A stretch of DNA of 41,619 bases from Paraburkholderia elongata (GTDB lineage Bacteria; Pseudomonadota; Gammaproteobacteria; Burkholderiales; Burkholderiaceae), in contig NZ_WOEZ01000087.1 in the NCBI RefSeq assembly GCF_013177735.1, positions 1 through 41,619 of the forward strand, read 5' to 3'. The notes beneath the pieces were generated by a model. It was not told the origin of the DNA. It saw nothing but the letters and a program-made list of their open reading frames with translations, and made no database searches. The first letter of the stretch is position 1. Every line of letters begins with the position of its first letter. The position numbers and the translations under genes are program-made. Of the stretch, positions 1 to 8,054 are shown piece after piece.

Positions 1-1
1 G

Positions 2-1084
2 AATACGCTGCGCGCTCTCGCCGGTCGAAGCGACTTCCTGTACGTGGCCGATTCAAAACTTTGTTCTCGAGAATCGCTAGACCATATCGATCGCGCGGGT
101 GGACGCTTCGTCACCGTGTTGCCCCGCACCCGCCTGGAAGACGCCGAGTTCCGCCAGTGGATCCAGACCAACACCCCTGACTGGACCTGTGTGTGGGACC
201 GTCCCAATCCGCGCCACAGCGACGGGCCGCGCGACTGCTGGTACGTCTTTCGCGCGCCGCTGCTGTCGGCCGAAGCGTGGCCCGTAGTATGGGTGTGGAG
301 CCCGTTGTTGACCCTGCGCCAGGAGGCACGCCGACGCAGGAACATCGCCGCGGCCACTGAGGAGTTCCAGCAGTTACGCGCACGGCTGGCCGGCTCGAAG
401 ACGCGGCTGCGTGGCGCTGCCGAGATTGACCTGCACATCAGGACGATTCTCGAGAAGCACCACGTTGCCCGCTATCTGAAGGTCCATCGTACCGTGCGCG
501 AAGAATACGAGTACAGGCAAACGCGCCGGGGTCGCCCGGGTCCCGAGACTGCTTACCGAAAGATCACAAAGCGGCGCTTTGACATTGAGTGGAGCACCGA
601 CGAACAGGTCATCGCTTACGACCACTGCAGCGATGGGATGTACCCTCTGGTTACAAACGATCGCAGTCTGTCACCGGCCCAGGTGCTGCAGGCCCACAAG
701 GGTCAGCCGATGATCGAGAAGCGCTTCGAACAGGTCAAGACCGTACACGAGATCGCACCGGTGTTCCTGAAGGATGAAGGCCGTATCGAGGCGTTCTTCA
801 CGCTGTACTTCCTTGCACTGCTCGTGCAGGCGCTCATTGAACGCGAGCTGCGCCTTGCCATGAAGCGTGAGAATATCGACGAACTGCCTCTTTATCCCGA
901 GCAGCGACAGTGCGCACGCCCCACGACCGAACAGATCCTGCGCCTGTTCAGCCTCGCCGAACGTCACCGCCTGATCGATGGCGCACACACCGTGCAGGTC
1001 TTCGACGTTCCTCTCACTGATTTGCAGCGGCAACTTCTCGGGCTACTCGGCGTCCCTGAAGGCGCTTTTCGCCCGCCAGACTAG
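2..1084 (+). CDS. IS1634-family transposase, C-terminal part (runs off the left edge)
   Basis: The reading frame is open from base 2, so the 5' part lies outside the window and the GTG at 44 is not the true start. The encoded segment begins around the motif YVADSKL, which I take as the region of the second catalytic Asp in IS4/IS1634-type DDE transposases. It has an IEKRFEQVKTVHEIAPVFL block near residue 230 of the visible part, where the catalytic Glu of this group is expected, followed by a hydrophobic LYFLALLVQALIE helix. It would cut and move its own insertion sequence. A second, truncated transposase of the same type follows directly, so the area is a mobile-element scar. The family assignment rests on remembered motifs. 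Whether the element is intact cannot be judged from this window. Confidence 0.8.
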   Translation, partial: NTLRALAGRSDFLYVADSKLCSRESLDHIDRAGGRFVTVLPRTRLEDAEFRQWIQTNTPDWTCVWDRPNPRHSDGPRDCWYVFRAPLLSAEAWPVVWVWSPLLTLRQEARRRRNIAAATEEFQQLRARLAGSKTRLRGAAEIDLHIRTILEKHHVARYLKVHRTVREEYEYRQTRRGRPGPETAYRKITKRRFDIEWSTDEQVIAYDHCSDGMYPLVTNDRSLSPAQVLQAHKGQPMIEKRFEQVKTVHEIAPVFLKDEGRIEAFFTLYFLALLVQALIERELRLAMKRENIDELPLYPEQRQCARPTTEQILRLFSLAERHRLIDGAHTVQVFDVPLTDLQRQLLGLLGVPEGAFRPPD

Positions 1085-1110
1085 CGACGAAATTCGCGCC
1101 AAATTGTGTC

Positions 1111-1920
1111 CTCGACGTGCGGAATGTAAGGCTCGAGCTGAGCTCGCCGGACTACCCCGGTGAGCGCCTGGTGGCCTGCCGCAATGAAGCGCTGGCCCGG
1201 CTGCGCGCGCACAAGCGTGAGGAGCTATTGGCGGCCACCGAGCGCCACCTCGAGAAGATCAAGGCCCGCGTGGACGCGGGCAAGCTCAGTGGGCAGGACG
1301 CGATCGGCGTGCGGGTGGGCAAGATCATCAACCAGTACAAGGTGGCCAAGCACTTCGATCTGAGCATCGCCGACGCAGCCCTGTCCTGGGCGCGCAAGCA
1401 GGACAGCCTCGCCAGCGAGGCGGCGCTCGACGGCCTGTACATCGTTCGCACCTCAGTGGCCGCCACGCAGATGGATGCGCCCGAGTGCGTGCGCAACTAC
1501 AAATCGCTGGCCAACGTCGAGCGGGCCTTCCGCTCGCTCAAGACCATCGACCTGAAGGTGCGCCCAATCCACCACCGCAAGGCCGATCGGGTGCGCACGC
1601 ACATCTTCCTGTGCATGCTCGCCTACTACGTTGAGTGGCATCTGCGTGAGGCCTGGCGCGAGTTGATGTTCGCCGATACCGAGCAGCAGGCCAAGGCCAC
1701 GCGCGACCCCGTGGCGCCAGCCAGGCGATCCGCGTCGGCACAAGCCAAGGCCGCTACGCATTGCCTCAGCGACGGCACTCCAGCACACAGCTTCGCCACC
1801 CTGATGGCCGAGCTCGCCAACCTCGTGCGCAATACCTGCCGCACGCCAAACGCCGGGCCCGACGCACCCACTTTCGAAATCACCACCAACCGGCTAGCCC
1901 GAAGTTCCGCGGTGAGGTAG
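1111..1920 (+). pseudogene. 5'-truncated IS1634-type transposase remnant
   Basis: The frame shows the C-terminal half of a second IS1634-type transposase: SSPDYPGERLVACRN, then RVGKIINQYKVAKHF, EAALDGLYIVRTS, and a YKSLANVERAFRSLKTID block with the probable catalytic Glu. The N-terminal half, including the first catalytic Asp regions, is absent. The frame is open upstream of the GTG at 1117, but homology seems to start only near LDVRN at about 1111, so the first half was lost at a junction between 1085 and 1112, just after the stop of the preceding transposase. The recognisable C-terminus ends near FEITT at about 1890 and the last dozen codons look unrelated. Probably non-functional. Confidence 0.75.
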
Positions 1921-2057
1921 ACGAGTTTTCTTAGTGATTCAAGGGTTCGGCTGGAAATCGGGGTTCTGTTTTCTGTCTACGGGCGGATCGTTTGGACGAG
2001 GGCGAGAGCACGCTCGTGCCCGGGCTCGGGGGGAAGCAACTACGCGCGGCTAGCCCG
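1891..2057. repeat. 11-bp direct repeat flanking a short orphan segment
   Basis: CGGCTAGCCCG occurs at 1891-1901 and again, in the same orientation, at 2047-2057. The first copy lies where the transposase remnant stops resembling its family. The second lies where the reverse-strand oxidase gene stops resembling its family. The 145 bp between them match neither gene type in any frame I could recognise. This may be a breakpoint signature, but an 11-bp match could also be chance. Confidence 0.4.
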
Positions 2058-3778
2058 TTCGCATGCTGCCAGTCGGCTTCGAAGAAATTGCTCTCGGACA
2101 AGTAGGTGCCCGGGCCGTGGACGATCGTGCGTAGTGTCTGCGAGGCCTGGGCGATTCTGGTTGCGTAGCGTCGTCCCTTCGCTTCGTCCGGTTCGTGGCC
2201 TGACATGCCAGGGAAGGCCGGCGCGCCCTCGCCTGAAATGATCGCCAGCGCAAAAGCATCCAGTACAGCTGGGTTCATTGGTGTGTCTCTGGTCGCGTTC
2301 AATGCATCGGCTGGCGCGCCCGCCAGACCTTTGTTGAAGTGCAATGAGACCGTCCATTGACGGGTGCCCCCGAATAACGCATCGATCAGGCGGCCCCGCT
2401 GTGCTTGCGTCAGCAGCGCAACAGGCAGCCATGTCGAGGTGTAGCCGTACAGGTATTGACCCGCTTCGCCGACGTTGTCCGCCCAGAAGACGTTCGCTGT
2501 CGAGGCGCCCGGACGATCGTCTGCCTTCAGTGCGCCGGGCGCGTGCTGCATGATGAATCCGGCGTCCCAGAAATGTCGCGCCGGTACGCCCAGCACTTGA
2601 GGCGGCGCTGTCGTGCAACCGTGGGCGGTGTCCGCGATCCAATCGAAAAACGGTTGCCAGGCTCGTGCGGCGGCGTCCCGGTTCATGCCCTGAAACAGCA
2701 TCGAAATAGTGAGCGTGTTGTCGCCGTGGAAGGCCACCGTTTCGCCCCAATGCTCGCTCACCAGATGGTCGGCGCTGAATGCGATGAACTCGCCGATCAA
2801 TGCCTTGAACGCAGCGTCCGATGATGCCGTCACCGTCGCGCGTATCACGCCGAACTGGTCGGGTAGCTCGTGCGTGCGTAGCGTCAGGCTCGTGACGACA
2901 CCGAGACTGCCGCCACCGCCGCCCTTCAATCCCCAGAAAAGATCCGGGTGCGAGCATGCATTCGCGATTCGTACCACGCCGTCGGCTGTGACGACTTCGG
3001 CCTGCAGCAAACTCGCGGCAGCGGTGCCGAACTTCTTCGAGAAATTGCCGAAGCCGCCGCCTTGCACGAGCCCGGCAACGCCCACGGTCAGGCAGCCGCC
3101 GCCTTGCACGTAGCGACCGCCTCGCGTAGTCACGGCGTCATACACGTGGCCCCACAGTGCGCCGGCGCCTACCGTCACCGCGGGTTCGGGCTTCAGCCGC
3201 CCTTCGCATCCTGCCGGCACGAACGCATCGTGTAACGTGATGTCGCGCATGGACCGCGTCCAGATCAGCAGCGAGTCGGCCGCGTTCGATGTGCCCTGGT
3301 AGCTGTGACCACCGCCCTTGACCACCAGTCGCAGGCGATGCTCGCGGGCGAAGTCGACCGTGCGTGCGACGTCCTTCGCGTTGGCCGCGGCCACCACTTA
3401 GGCGCTCGGCGCCGATGTCCACGCATCGAGCCATCCTGATGTCTGCGTCAGCGCAGGCGTGTCACCAATGTAGTACGGGTTCTTCAGGCGCCCGAAGACT
3501 TCCATGCACGCGGCATTCGCAGGCGTTTCTGCGCAGATCGCCAATGGCGATGTAACGGCGCTCAAGCGGCCGCCTACTGCCTGATTCAGATCTTGCCAGA
3601 CTTCTGCCGACGGCCATGACGGGTCGCCGGGCCGCCAGCGGCGTTGCGTCGGGCCCATCGCCGGTTCAGCTGGAACGTTCGATGCACTCTGTGCGTGCGC
3701 AGGTGATCGCAAGGCTGCGCTCAGCAACGGGGCGGCAAGCGCTCCCTTTAGCAAAGTCCGTCGGTCGAGTGCACACAT
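1931..3778 (-). pseudogene. FAD-linked oxidase (BBE-type), disrupted by a nonsense codon and a lost C-terminus
   Basis: Two adjacent reverse frames read as one protein separated by a single TAA at 3400-3398. The N-terminal part begins at ATG 3778 (ribosome site GGTGGAG) with a twin-arginine signal (DRRTLLKG, then an Ala-rich stretch ending AHAQ). After the stop the same frame continues with VVAAANAKDVARTVDFARE, the FAD-binding loop VVKGGGHSYQGTSN, and the GGGFGNFSKKFGTAAASLL and LKGGGGGSLGVVTSLTL blocks of FAD/FMN-linked oxidases. Relatives usually have Tyr at the stop position, so one base change explains it. The berberine-bridge C-terminus is recognisable up to SESNFFEADWQ (about 2075) and then turns into unrelated sequence near the transposase remnants. 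It would have been an exported oxidoreductase of unknown substrate. It probably follows the lipoprotein gene in one operon (22 bp gap). Confidence 0.8.
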
Positions 3779-3800
3779 TGCGTTGCTCCACCTTCGAAAG

Positions 3801-4640
3801 TTAGTTCGCTCGCGCACCGATAATCACAATGCCGCGTGAAAGTCCGCTCACGTTATCGACCGCCAGGGCTCCTGCGTACAGTTGCGTGACCGGCACCCAT
3901 ACCGCCGGATACTTGTAGCGCGCAACATCGAGAAGCAGCGCGCTATCGCTTGCAGCGTCGTATGCGGCAAGTGGCGACCAGTGGCCGCCACCTGCTTCGC
4001 CTATCTCCACCCGCCTGAAGTTCAATAACGCAAAGCGGTCGTTGTGGCCCGTCGTGTCACGAATCAGATCGCGAAACTGATCGAGCCTCAGATCGCTGGC
4101 ATGGAATGTCCTCACCTCGACAGGAAATGCGTTCAGGGCCGCGCTGAGCTGGTCGAGCGTCATGCCCTCCTTCGATACCCGCGCGGCGTTAGCCACCTGC
4201 GGATCGACGCTGCGAAAGAAATCCTCTTGCGAGAAGTATGGGAAATCCGGGTACTGCGTCGACTCGGGACGGCGGATGCCCAATGCATTGAGCGCCATCA
4301 CCGAGGTCGCGACCGAACAGTAGGCTTCGTTGCGTTGGGTTTCGAAGTACTGCGAGAGCGGCCAGTACGACTGCTTATGGGCTGTGGCCATCAACCGCTG
4401 CTGGCCTGCCGGTTGCGTCAACGCAATGAGGTTCGGAGGAACGGGCAGCGGCCCATCGGCTGGGCGTGCCGTGCCCGATGCAGGGGCCTGATGCGAATCT
4501 TGATGCGAGATTTGATCCGCGGCCTGATTTGCAGCCGGTGGCAGCGGCGCACAGGCCGTCAGTGTTGCCATCAGTACAGCAACGATCCACTCAGGCCGGC
4601 TTTCGCGCTTCACGGCGCGCATCAACGAATATCTGGACAT
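3801..4640 (-). CDS. Phytochelatin-synthase-family lipoprotein (predicted gamma-glutamylcysteine peptidase)
   Basis: The protein is 279 aa from ATG 4640, which has GGAAGG five bases upstream; a longer frame to 4697 has no such site. A lipoprotein signal ends in LTAC (Cys30), followed by a Gln/Ala/Pro-rich linker to about residue 70. The catalytic part shows the papain-like triad of phytochelatin synthases: Cys108 in QRNEAYCSVATSVMALN, His220 in GGGHWSPLAAY and Asp238 in LLLDVARYKYP. Only the catalytic N-domain of plant enzymes is present, as is usual in bacteria, where such enzymes mainly hydrolyse glutathione to gamma-Glu-Cys. The lipid anchor places it in the periplasm, so its substrate could be periplasmic glutathione or metal-thiol complexes (inference). 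The disrupted oxidase gene lies just downstream. Confidence 0.85.
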   Translation of the reverse strand: MSRYSLMRAVKRESRPEWIVAVLMATLTACAPLPPAANQAADQISHQDSHQAPASGTARPADGPLPVPPNLIALTQPAGQQRLMATAHKQSYWPLSQYFETQRNEAYCSVATSVMALNALGIRRPESTQYPDFPYFSQEDFFRSVDPQVANAARVSKEGMTLDQLSAALNAFPVEVRTFHASDLRLDQFRDLIRDTTGHNDRFALLNFRRVEIGEAGGGHWSPLAAYDAASDSALLLDVARYKYPAVWVPVTQLYAGALAVDNVSGLSRGIVIIGARAN

Positions 4641-4793
4641 TAACCCTTCCGTTGCGGATGACTTCGGAACGACTTCGGCCGTGCCGACGCATTTCATCCC
4701 ATATCGGCAAGCCCCGCGGCAAGCCCCGATTTTTTAACACGAAACAGATCGGCGCGTGAGCCTGCGCGCGAGGCGCATGGTTGTTCAGTCGCT

Positions 4794-4802
4794 TGCTATA
4801 CT
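4794..4802 (+). promoter_or_regulatory. Possible extended -10 promoter for the DUF1289 gene
   Basis: TGCTATACT at 4794-4802 matches an extended -10 element (TGn plus TATACT). No clear -35 lies 16-18 bp upstream. Transcription would start near 4809, about 75 bp before the DUF1289 start codon. Confidence 0.4.
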
Positions 4803-4882
4803 CCCGCGGGCCAATTCTGGACAGCGCGATCGAACAGCTTATCGACGTCGCTCACAGCTAATTCAAGTAGATCGGATTCAAA

Positions 4883-5179
4883 ATGAGTGACTTAAAAAGC
4901 GCTGCGTGTGGCGCAGAATGCGACCCTACCTCTCCGGGTGCATTCGATAAACAACAAAGTCAATCCAGCGGAACCGATGCTCCGATTATGACGGTTCCTT
5001 CGCCTTGCATTGACATCTGCAAAATCGACGGAAATACGGGCTTGTGCATCGGCTGTCTGCGCACACGCGACGAAATTCGCGGATGGAAAAACATGCCCGA
5101 CGAGCTGCGCGTCCAGTTGATCGATGAGCTATCGCTGCGCAAGGCGAAGCTTGCGACCGAGAAGGCGGAGACGCCGTAA
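4883..5179 (+). CDS. DUF1289 domain protein
   Basis: The protein is 98 aa. The conserved part is residues 36-98, beginning TVPSPCIDICKIDGNTGLC and continuing with IGCLRTRDEIRGWKNM. The four cysteines (CIDIC and CIGC) and the RTxDEIxxW signature are those of DUF1289, a small probably metal-binding family of unknown function. The first 35 residues (Ser/Ala-rich, with two extra Cys) are not part of the domain. Translation might instead start at the ATG at 4989, which would give a protein of the usual family length. Neither start has a strong ribosome site. The gene stands alone, convergent with the diguanylate cyclase downstream. Confidence 0.8.
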   Translation: MSDLKSAACGAECDPTSPGAFDKQQSQSSGTDAPIMTVPSPCIDICKIDGNTGLCIGCLRTRDEIRGWKNMPDELRVQLIDELSLRKAKLATEKAETP

Positions 5180-5227
5180 AGGCCGTAAAGCGGGCCGTAA
5201 AGCGGCGGGCATCATCGAACGTATGGA

Positions 5228-6373
5228 TCAACTCGCCCGCTCAGCGAACGCGTAACTGTTCTTGCCGCTGCGCTTTACCCGGTACATCGCCTCGTCGGCC
5301 GCAGCCACTAGGCGATGATAATCGTCGACAGGTTCAGGAAAACTGGCGATACCGACGCTGGCGCGAACCCGTCCGACCCCCATCTCCTTGTCCGTTTGAA
5401 CCACGCAGGCGATGAGCCGCCTAGCGATTTCGCCCAACTCCGCATTCGTCGAAAACTCACGGACCAGAACGGCGAATTCGTCGCCGCCGATGCGAGCGAC
5501 GACATCGACTTTACGCACCGACTCACGAAAGCGTCTCGAAACCGCGATCAGAAATTCATCGCCGACGCGGTGGCCGCGCGAGTCATTGACCTGCTTAAAT
5601 CCATCCAGATCGACATACAGCACGGCAATTCTGGAAGACGCCGTGAGCGCTGGCAATTTCGTCGCCGCCTCTTCGAGCGAGGCAAACAGCTTGCGCCGGT
5701 TCGGCAAGCCGGTCATGGCGTCGTGCAGCGCCGCCCATTCGAATTCGTGCGACCGGCCTGCCAGCAGGCGATTCCGTTTCGCATACATCCCCAGCGCGGT
5801 GATCAGCATGCAGAACAGCAACGCCGCCGACGCGATCAGCGTGTACGCAACGCGGGCAATCCGCACGCGCAGATCGGCGCTGTCCGCGTCGCGCTGCGCT
5901 CGCCACCAGGTCGACACGGAAGTGAGCACGGCATCCGTGTCGCGCAGATCGGCGTCGGGTATAAGCGAGGCTGGAGGCAGACGCGGTGCTGCCGACGGAC
6001 TCGCATTCACCAGCGCTGCGAGTGACGCGAGGCGATGGGCGAGTTCGGTTCGCGCGTGCTGATACCCGGCGGCTCTGGCTGGCGTGGCGTCGGGCAGTTG
6101 CTGCCAGATGCCGACCAGACTCCGGGCGCTTTCCGTCCGTTCGACCGCTTCGAGAACGAGCCCCGCGTATTCCTGCTTCAACTGATCGGAAAAGATCGTC
6201 CGGATCTGCAGCGCAAGATACAGAAGACCGATCAGCAGACAAACCAGCGCGGCGGCGGCGATCGCCGTCGGGCCCGGCCCGAAGCGGATTGCGAGAGCGC
6301 GCCCACGAGCGGCGCGTTGGGTACGAGTCCGTTCAGGGATGGGAATAGGTGTCTTGCTTGCTTCCGGTCCCAT
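5228..6373 (-). CDS. Membrane diguanylate cyclase (GGDEF)
   Basis: The protein is 381 aa. It has one membrane segment at about residues 35-57, a periplasmic region of about 115 residues with no domain I recognise, a second membrane segment at about 176-197, then a GGDEF domain (about 212-378). The active-site loop is IGGDEFAVL (GGDEF at 296-300). An inhibitory I-site, RKVD at 287-290, sits five residues before it, so product feedback is expected. It should make cyclic di-GMP from two GTP in response to a periplasmic or membrane signal. No EAL domain is present. Its first 41 bases overlap the end of the upstream repeat-containing gene on the same strand, so the two are probably co-transcribed. 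No clear ribosome site precedes the ATG. Confidence 0.9.
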   Translation of the reverse strand: MGPEASKTPIPIPERTRTQRAARGRALAIRFGPGPTAIAAAALVCLLIGLLYLALQIRTIFSDQLKQEYAGLVLEAVERTESARSLVGIWQQLPDATPARAAGYQHARTELAHRLASLAALVNASPSAAPRLPPASLIPDADLRDTDAVLTSVSTWWRAQRDADSADLRVRIARVAYTLIASAALLFCMLITALGMYAKRNRLLAGRSHEFEWAALHDAMTGLPNRRKLFASLEEAATKLPALTASSRIAVLYVDLDGFKQVNDSRGHRVGDEFLIAVSRRFRESVRKVDVVARIGGDEFAVLVREFSTNAELGEIARRLIACVVQTDKEMGVGRVRASVGIASFPEPVDDYHRLVAAADEAMYRVKRSGKNSYAFAERAS

Positions 6374-7319
6374 GCTGGCGATAGCTTACGCGACGAAAGA
6401 ACGAACTTATCCGGGCGAACAGACTGCCCTTGTGCCTGGCGTTTGCCGTCGAAGAATATCTACGATCCTGTTGCGCGAGACGCGCATCTCTGCCGGGCCG
6501 GCCTGACGCCCAATGCTGCGCAACAGGATTGGACGGGGACGCCGCGCGGTTAGCAGCAGAGGAAGAAGACGCGGCCACGGCGGGTGCTGCGTCGGCCAGG
6601 CTCGTTTGGCTACCCGTAGGCGCCGGGAGTCGCGTAACCGGGCCGGACCAGGAGGCCAGTTTTCCTCCTTTTTCGTCTTCGTCCGGTGTTGCCGCTGTGG
6701 CCTGCGTTTGTGCTGTTGCCGGTGTACCTGTTGTGGCCTGTGTTTGTGCTGTTGCCGGAGCACCTGCTGTGGCCTGCGTTTGTGCCGTTGCCGGTGTACC
6801 TGCTGTGGCCCGCGTTTGTGCCGTTGCCGGTGTACCTGTTGTGGCCTGCGTTTGTGCTGTTGCCGGTGTACCTGTTGTGGCCTGCGTTCCCGTTGCCGCC
6901 GATGTCACCGCCGCTCCTTGCATACCACCCGCAGTCCCCTGCACTGTCGCTGTCGCCGCCGATCGCGGTCCTGCCGCAAGAGTTGCGGGCCGCGGCGGTG
7001 CATTCGAACTCGCCAACGCCTGTCCTACCCCCGCCGACGCAGCCGTGCCAAGCGCCTGCCGCGCGCCCGTCATGGCGTCGGCATACGCTTGCTGGTCGTG
7101 GTTGAACCAGATGCCGTACGCGACCGTACCCACCACGCCAAAGGCCAACGCGCTTGCCGTCGCAATACATAGTGCAAGACGTCCGAATCGCACGGGCGGT
7201 GTTGCAGCCGACGGCTCAGCGCCAGCGTCGAAGTCAGTATCCGGGTTCTCTACAGCAGATTTTTGCAAGTCGGTATCGTTGAACATCGCACTACTCTCCG
7301 GAATCCTTACGTCTGACAT
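6333..7319 (-). CDS. Single-pass membrane protein with a Thr/Ala-rich tandem repeat
   Basis: The protein is 328 aa of unknown function. A cytoplasmic N-terminus of about 46 residues precedes one membrane helix (about 47-72, LALCIATASALAFGVVGTVA). The rest is low-complexity Ala/Thr/Gly/Pro-rich sequence. Residues 147-206 are five near-identical 12-residue units of the form ATTGTPATAQTQ. The C-terminus is basic (FFRRVSYRQHGTGSK). The layout suggests a membrane anchor with a flexible extended stalk. It lies upstream of, and overlaps, the diguanylate cyclase gene, so it may belong to the same signalling or envelope unit. That link is only positional. Confidence 0.65.
   Translation of the reverse strand: MSDVRIPESSAMFNDTDLQKSAVENPDTDFDAGAEPSAATPPVRFGRLALCIATASALAFGVVGTVAYGIWFNHDQQAYADAMTGARQALGTAASAGVGQALASSNAPPRPATLAAGPRSAATATVQGTAGGMQGAAVTSAATGTQATTGTPATAQTQATTGTPATAQTRATAGTPATAQTQATAGAPATAQTQATTGTPATAQTQATAATPDEDEKGGKLASWSGPVTRLPAPTGSQTSLADAAPAVAASSSSAANRAASPSNPVAQHWASGRPGRDARLAQQDRRYSSTANARHKGSLFARISSFFRRVSYRQHGTGSKQDTYSHP
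6702..6881 (-). repeat. Five 36-bp tandem repeats inside a gene
   Basis: The segment is five head-to-tail copies of a 36-bp unit. GTTGCCGG recurs at 6715, 6751, 6787, 6823 and 6859, with only a few substitutions between copies. The unit length is a multiple of three, so changes in copy number keep the frame. Confidence 0.9.
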
Positions 7320-7516
7320 GTCGTCAGATTTTGCTCATACGATTCAGCGGTGGTCGATCTGGAGTTGTTGGAAGAATTTATCCCGCTTGGGCGGCGGCGA
7401 CAATACGGCAATGCTGCGCTTTAAACGACAGCTTTGCGAGTCCGCTGTGCATCGAAATAACTGGTAAAAGGTTCAACGCCGTGCAAATCCGCGGGCTGTG
7501 CCGCGAGCGCCGACAG

Positions 7517-7544
7517 GCCGCTTCCACGCTGGGTTGGAAGCGGC
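7517..7544. repeat. Perfect 10-bp inverted repeat
   Basis: GCCGCTTCCA at 7517-7526 and TGGAAGCGGC at 7535-7544 form a perfect stem with an 8-nt loop. No T-run follows on either strand. Its role is unknown: it could be an mRNA leader structure or part of an interspersed palindromic repeat. Confidence 0.5.
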
Positions 7545-7641
7545 GATGCGGGCATACATCGCGGCTCTCTGCCACGCAATAAGCACGCCAACATCGAACG
7601 TGCTAATCGGCAGGCACCGCTTAAAACGCTATGCATGTCCG

Positions 7642-7662
7642 GTGGGGCGCATGGCGCCCCAC
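7642..7662 (-). terminator. Probable terminator of the cupredoxin operon
   Basis: GTGGGGCGC and GCGCCCCAC form a perfect 9-bp stem with a 3-nt loop, about 15 bp after the cupredoxin stop codon. The T-run is weak and displaced (GTTTTAAG, about 14 nt further on), so termination efficiency is uncertain. Confidence 0.5.
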
Positions 7663-7676
7663 ATGGGATCCGGCAC

Positions 7677-8021
7677 CTATTGCACCGTGATCGTTTCTTT
7701 CATATTCGGATGGATGCCGCAAAACACCTTGTACACGCCCGGCTTGTCGAACTTGAACTGGAACGTGTCGTTCTGATCGAGTGCGGCGGAGCGAAACATG
7801 CCCGCGTCGTTCACCACTGTGTGCGGCTCGCCGTCGAGATTTTTCCACGTCACTGTCGAGCCGGCTTTGACGGTGAGCGCCATCGGCGAAAACATGAAAT
7901 TCTTGATGACTACGGCGTTGGGCGTCTCTGCTCGCGCAACGGAAAGTCCCGCCGACGCCGCGATGAGCACCGAACTCCCGAGCAATACGAACAACGCACG
8001 GTAGATACCACTAGTTTGCAT
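7677..8021 (-). CDS. Periplasmic cupredoxin (amicyanin/plastocyanin-like)
   Basis: The protein is 114 aa with a signal peptide of about 31 residues ending ARA. The mature part of about 83 residues is a single type-1 copper domain. The ligands are all present: His67 (GEPHTVVND), Cys101 (VFCGIHPNM), His104 and Met107. It should be a small blue copper electron carrier in the periplasm. Its partner is not known. The gene follows the metallophosphoesterase gene with a 33-bp gap and its own ribosome site (AGGAGATCAGTT before ATG), so the two form an operon. A hairpin just downstream probably ends it. Confidence 0.9.
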   Translation of the reverse strand: MQTSGIYRALFVLLGSSVLIAASAGLSVARAETPNAVVIKNFMFSPMALTVKAGSTVTWKNLDGEPHTVVNDAGMFRSAALDQNDTFQFKFDKPGVYKVFCGIHPNMKETITVQ

Positions 8022-8054
8022 AACTGATCTCCTGCGAGAGAAATAATTCCGAAA

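Larger units (their letters stand above)
7320..7676. other. Intergenic region without a recognisable gene (357 bp)
   Basis: The region lies between the start of the repeat-protein gene and the end of the cupredoxin gene, both on the minus strand. It must hold the promoter of the former and the terminator of the latter. Two perfect hairpins are visible: a 10-bp stem at 7517-7544 and a 9-bp stem at 7642-7662. Short open frames here show no family resemblance or good ribosome sites. Confidence 0.6.
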
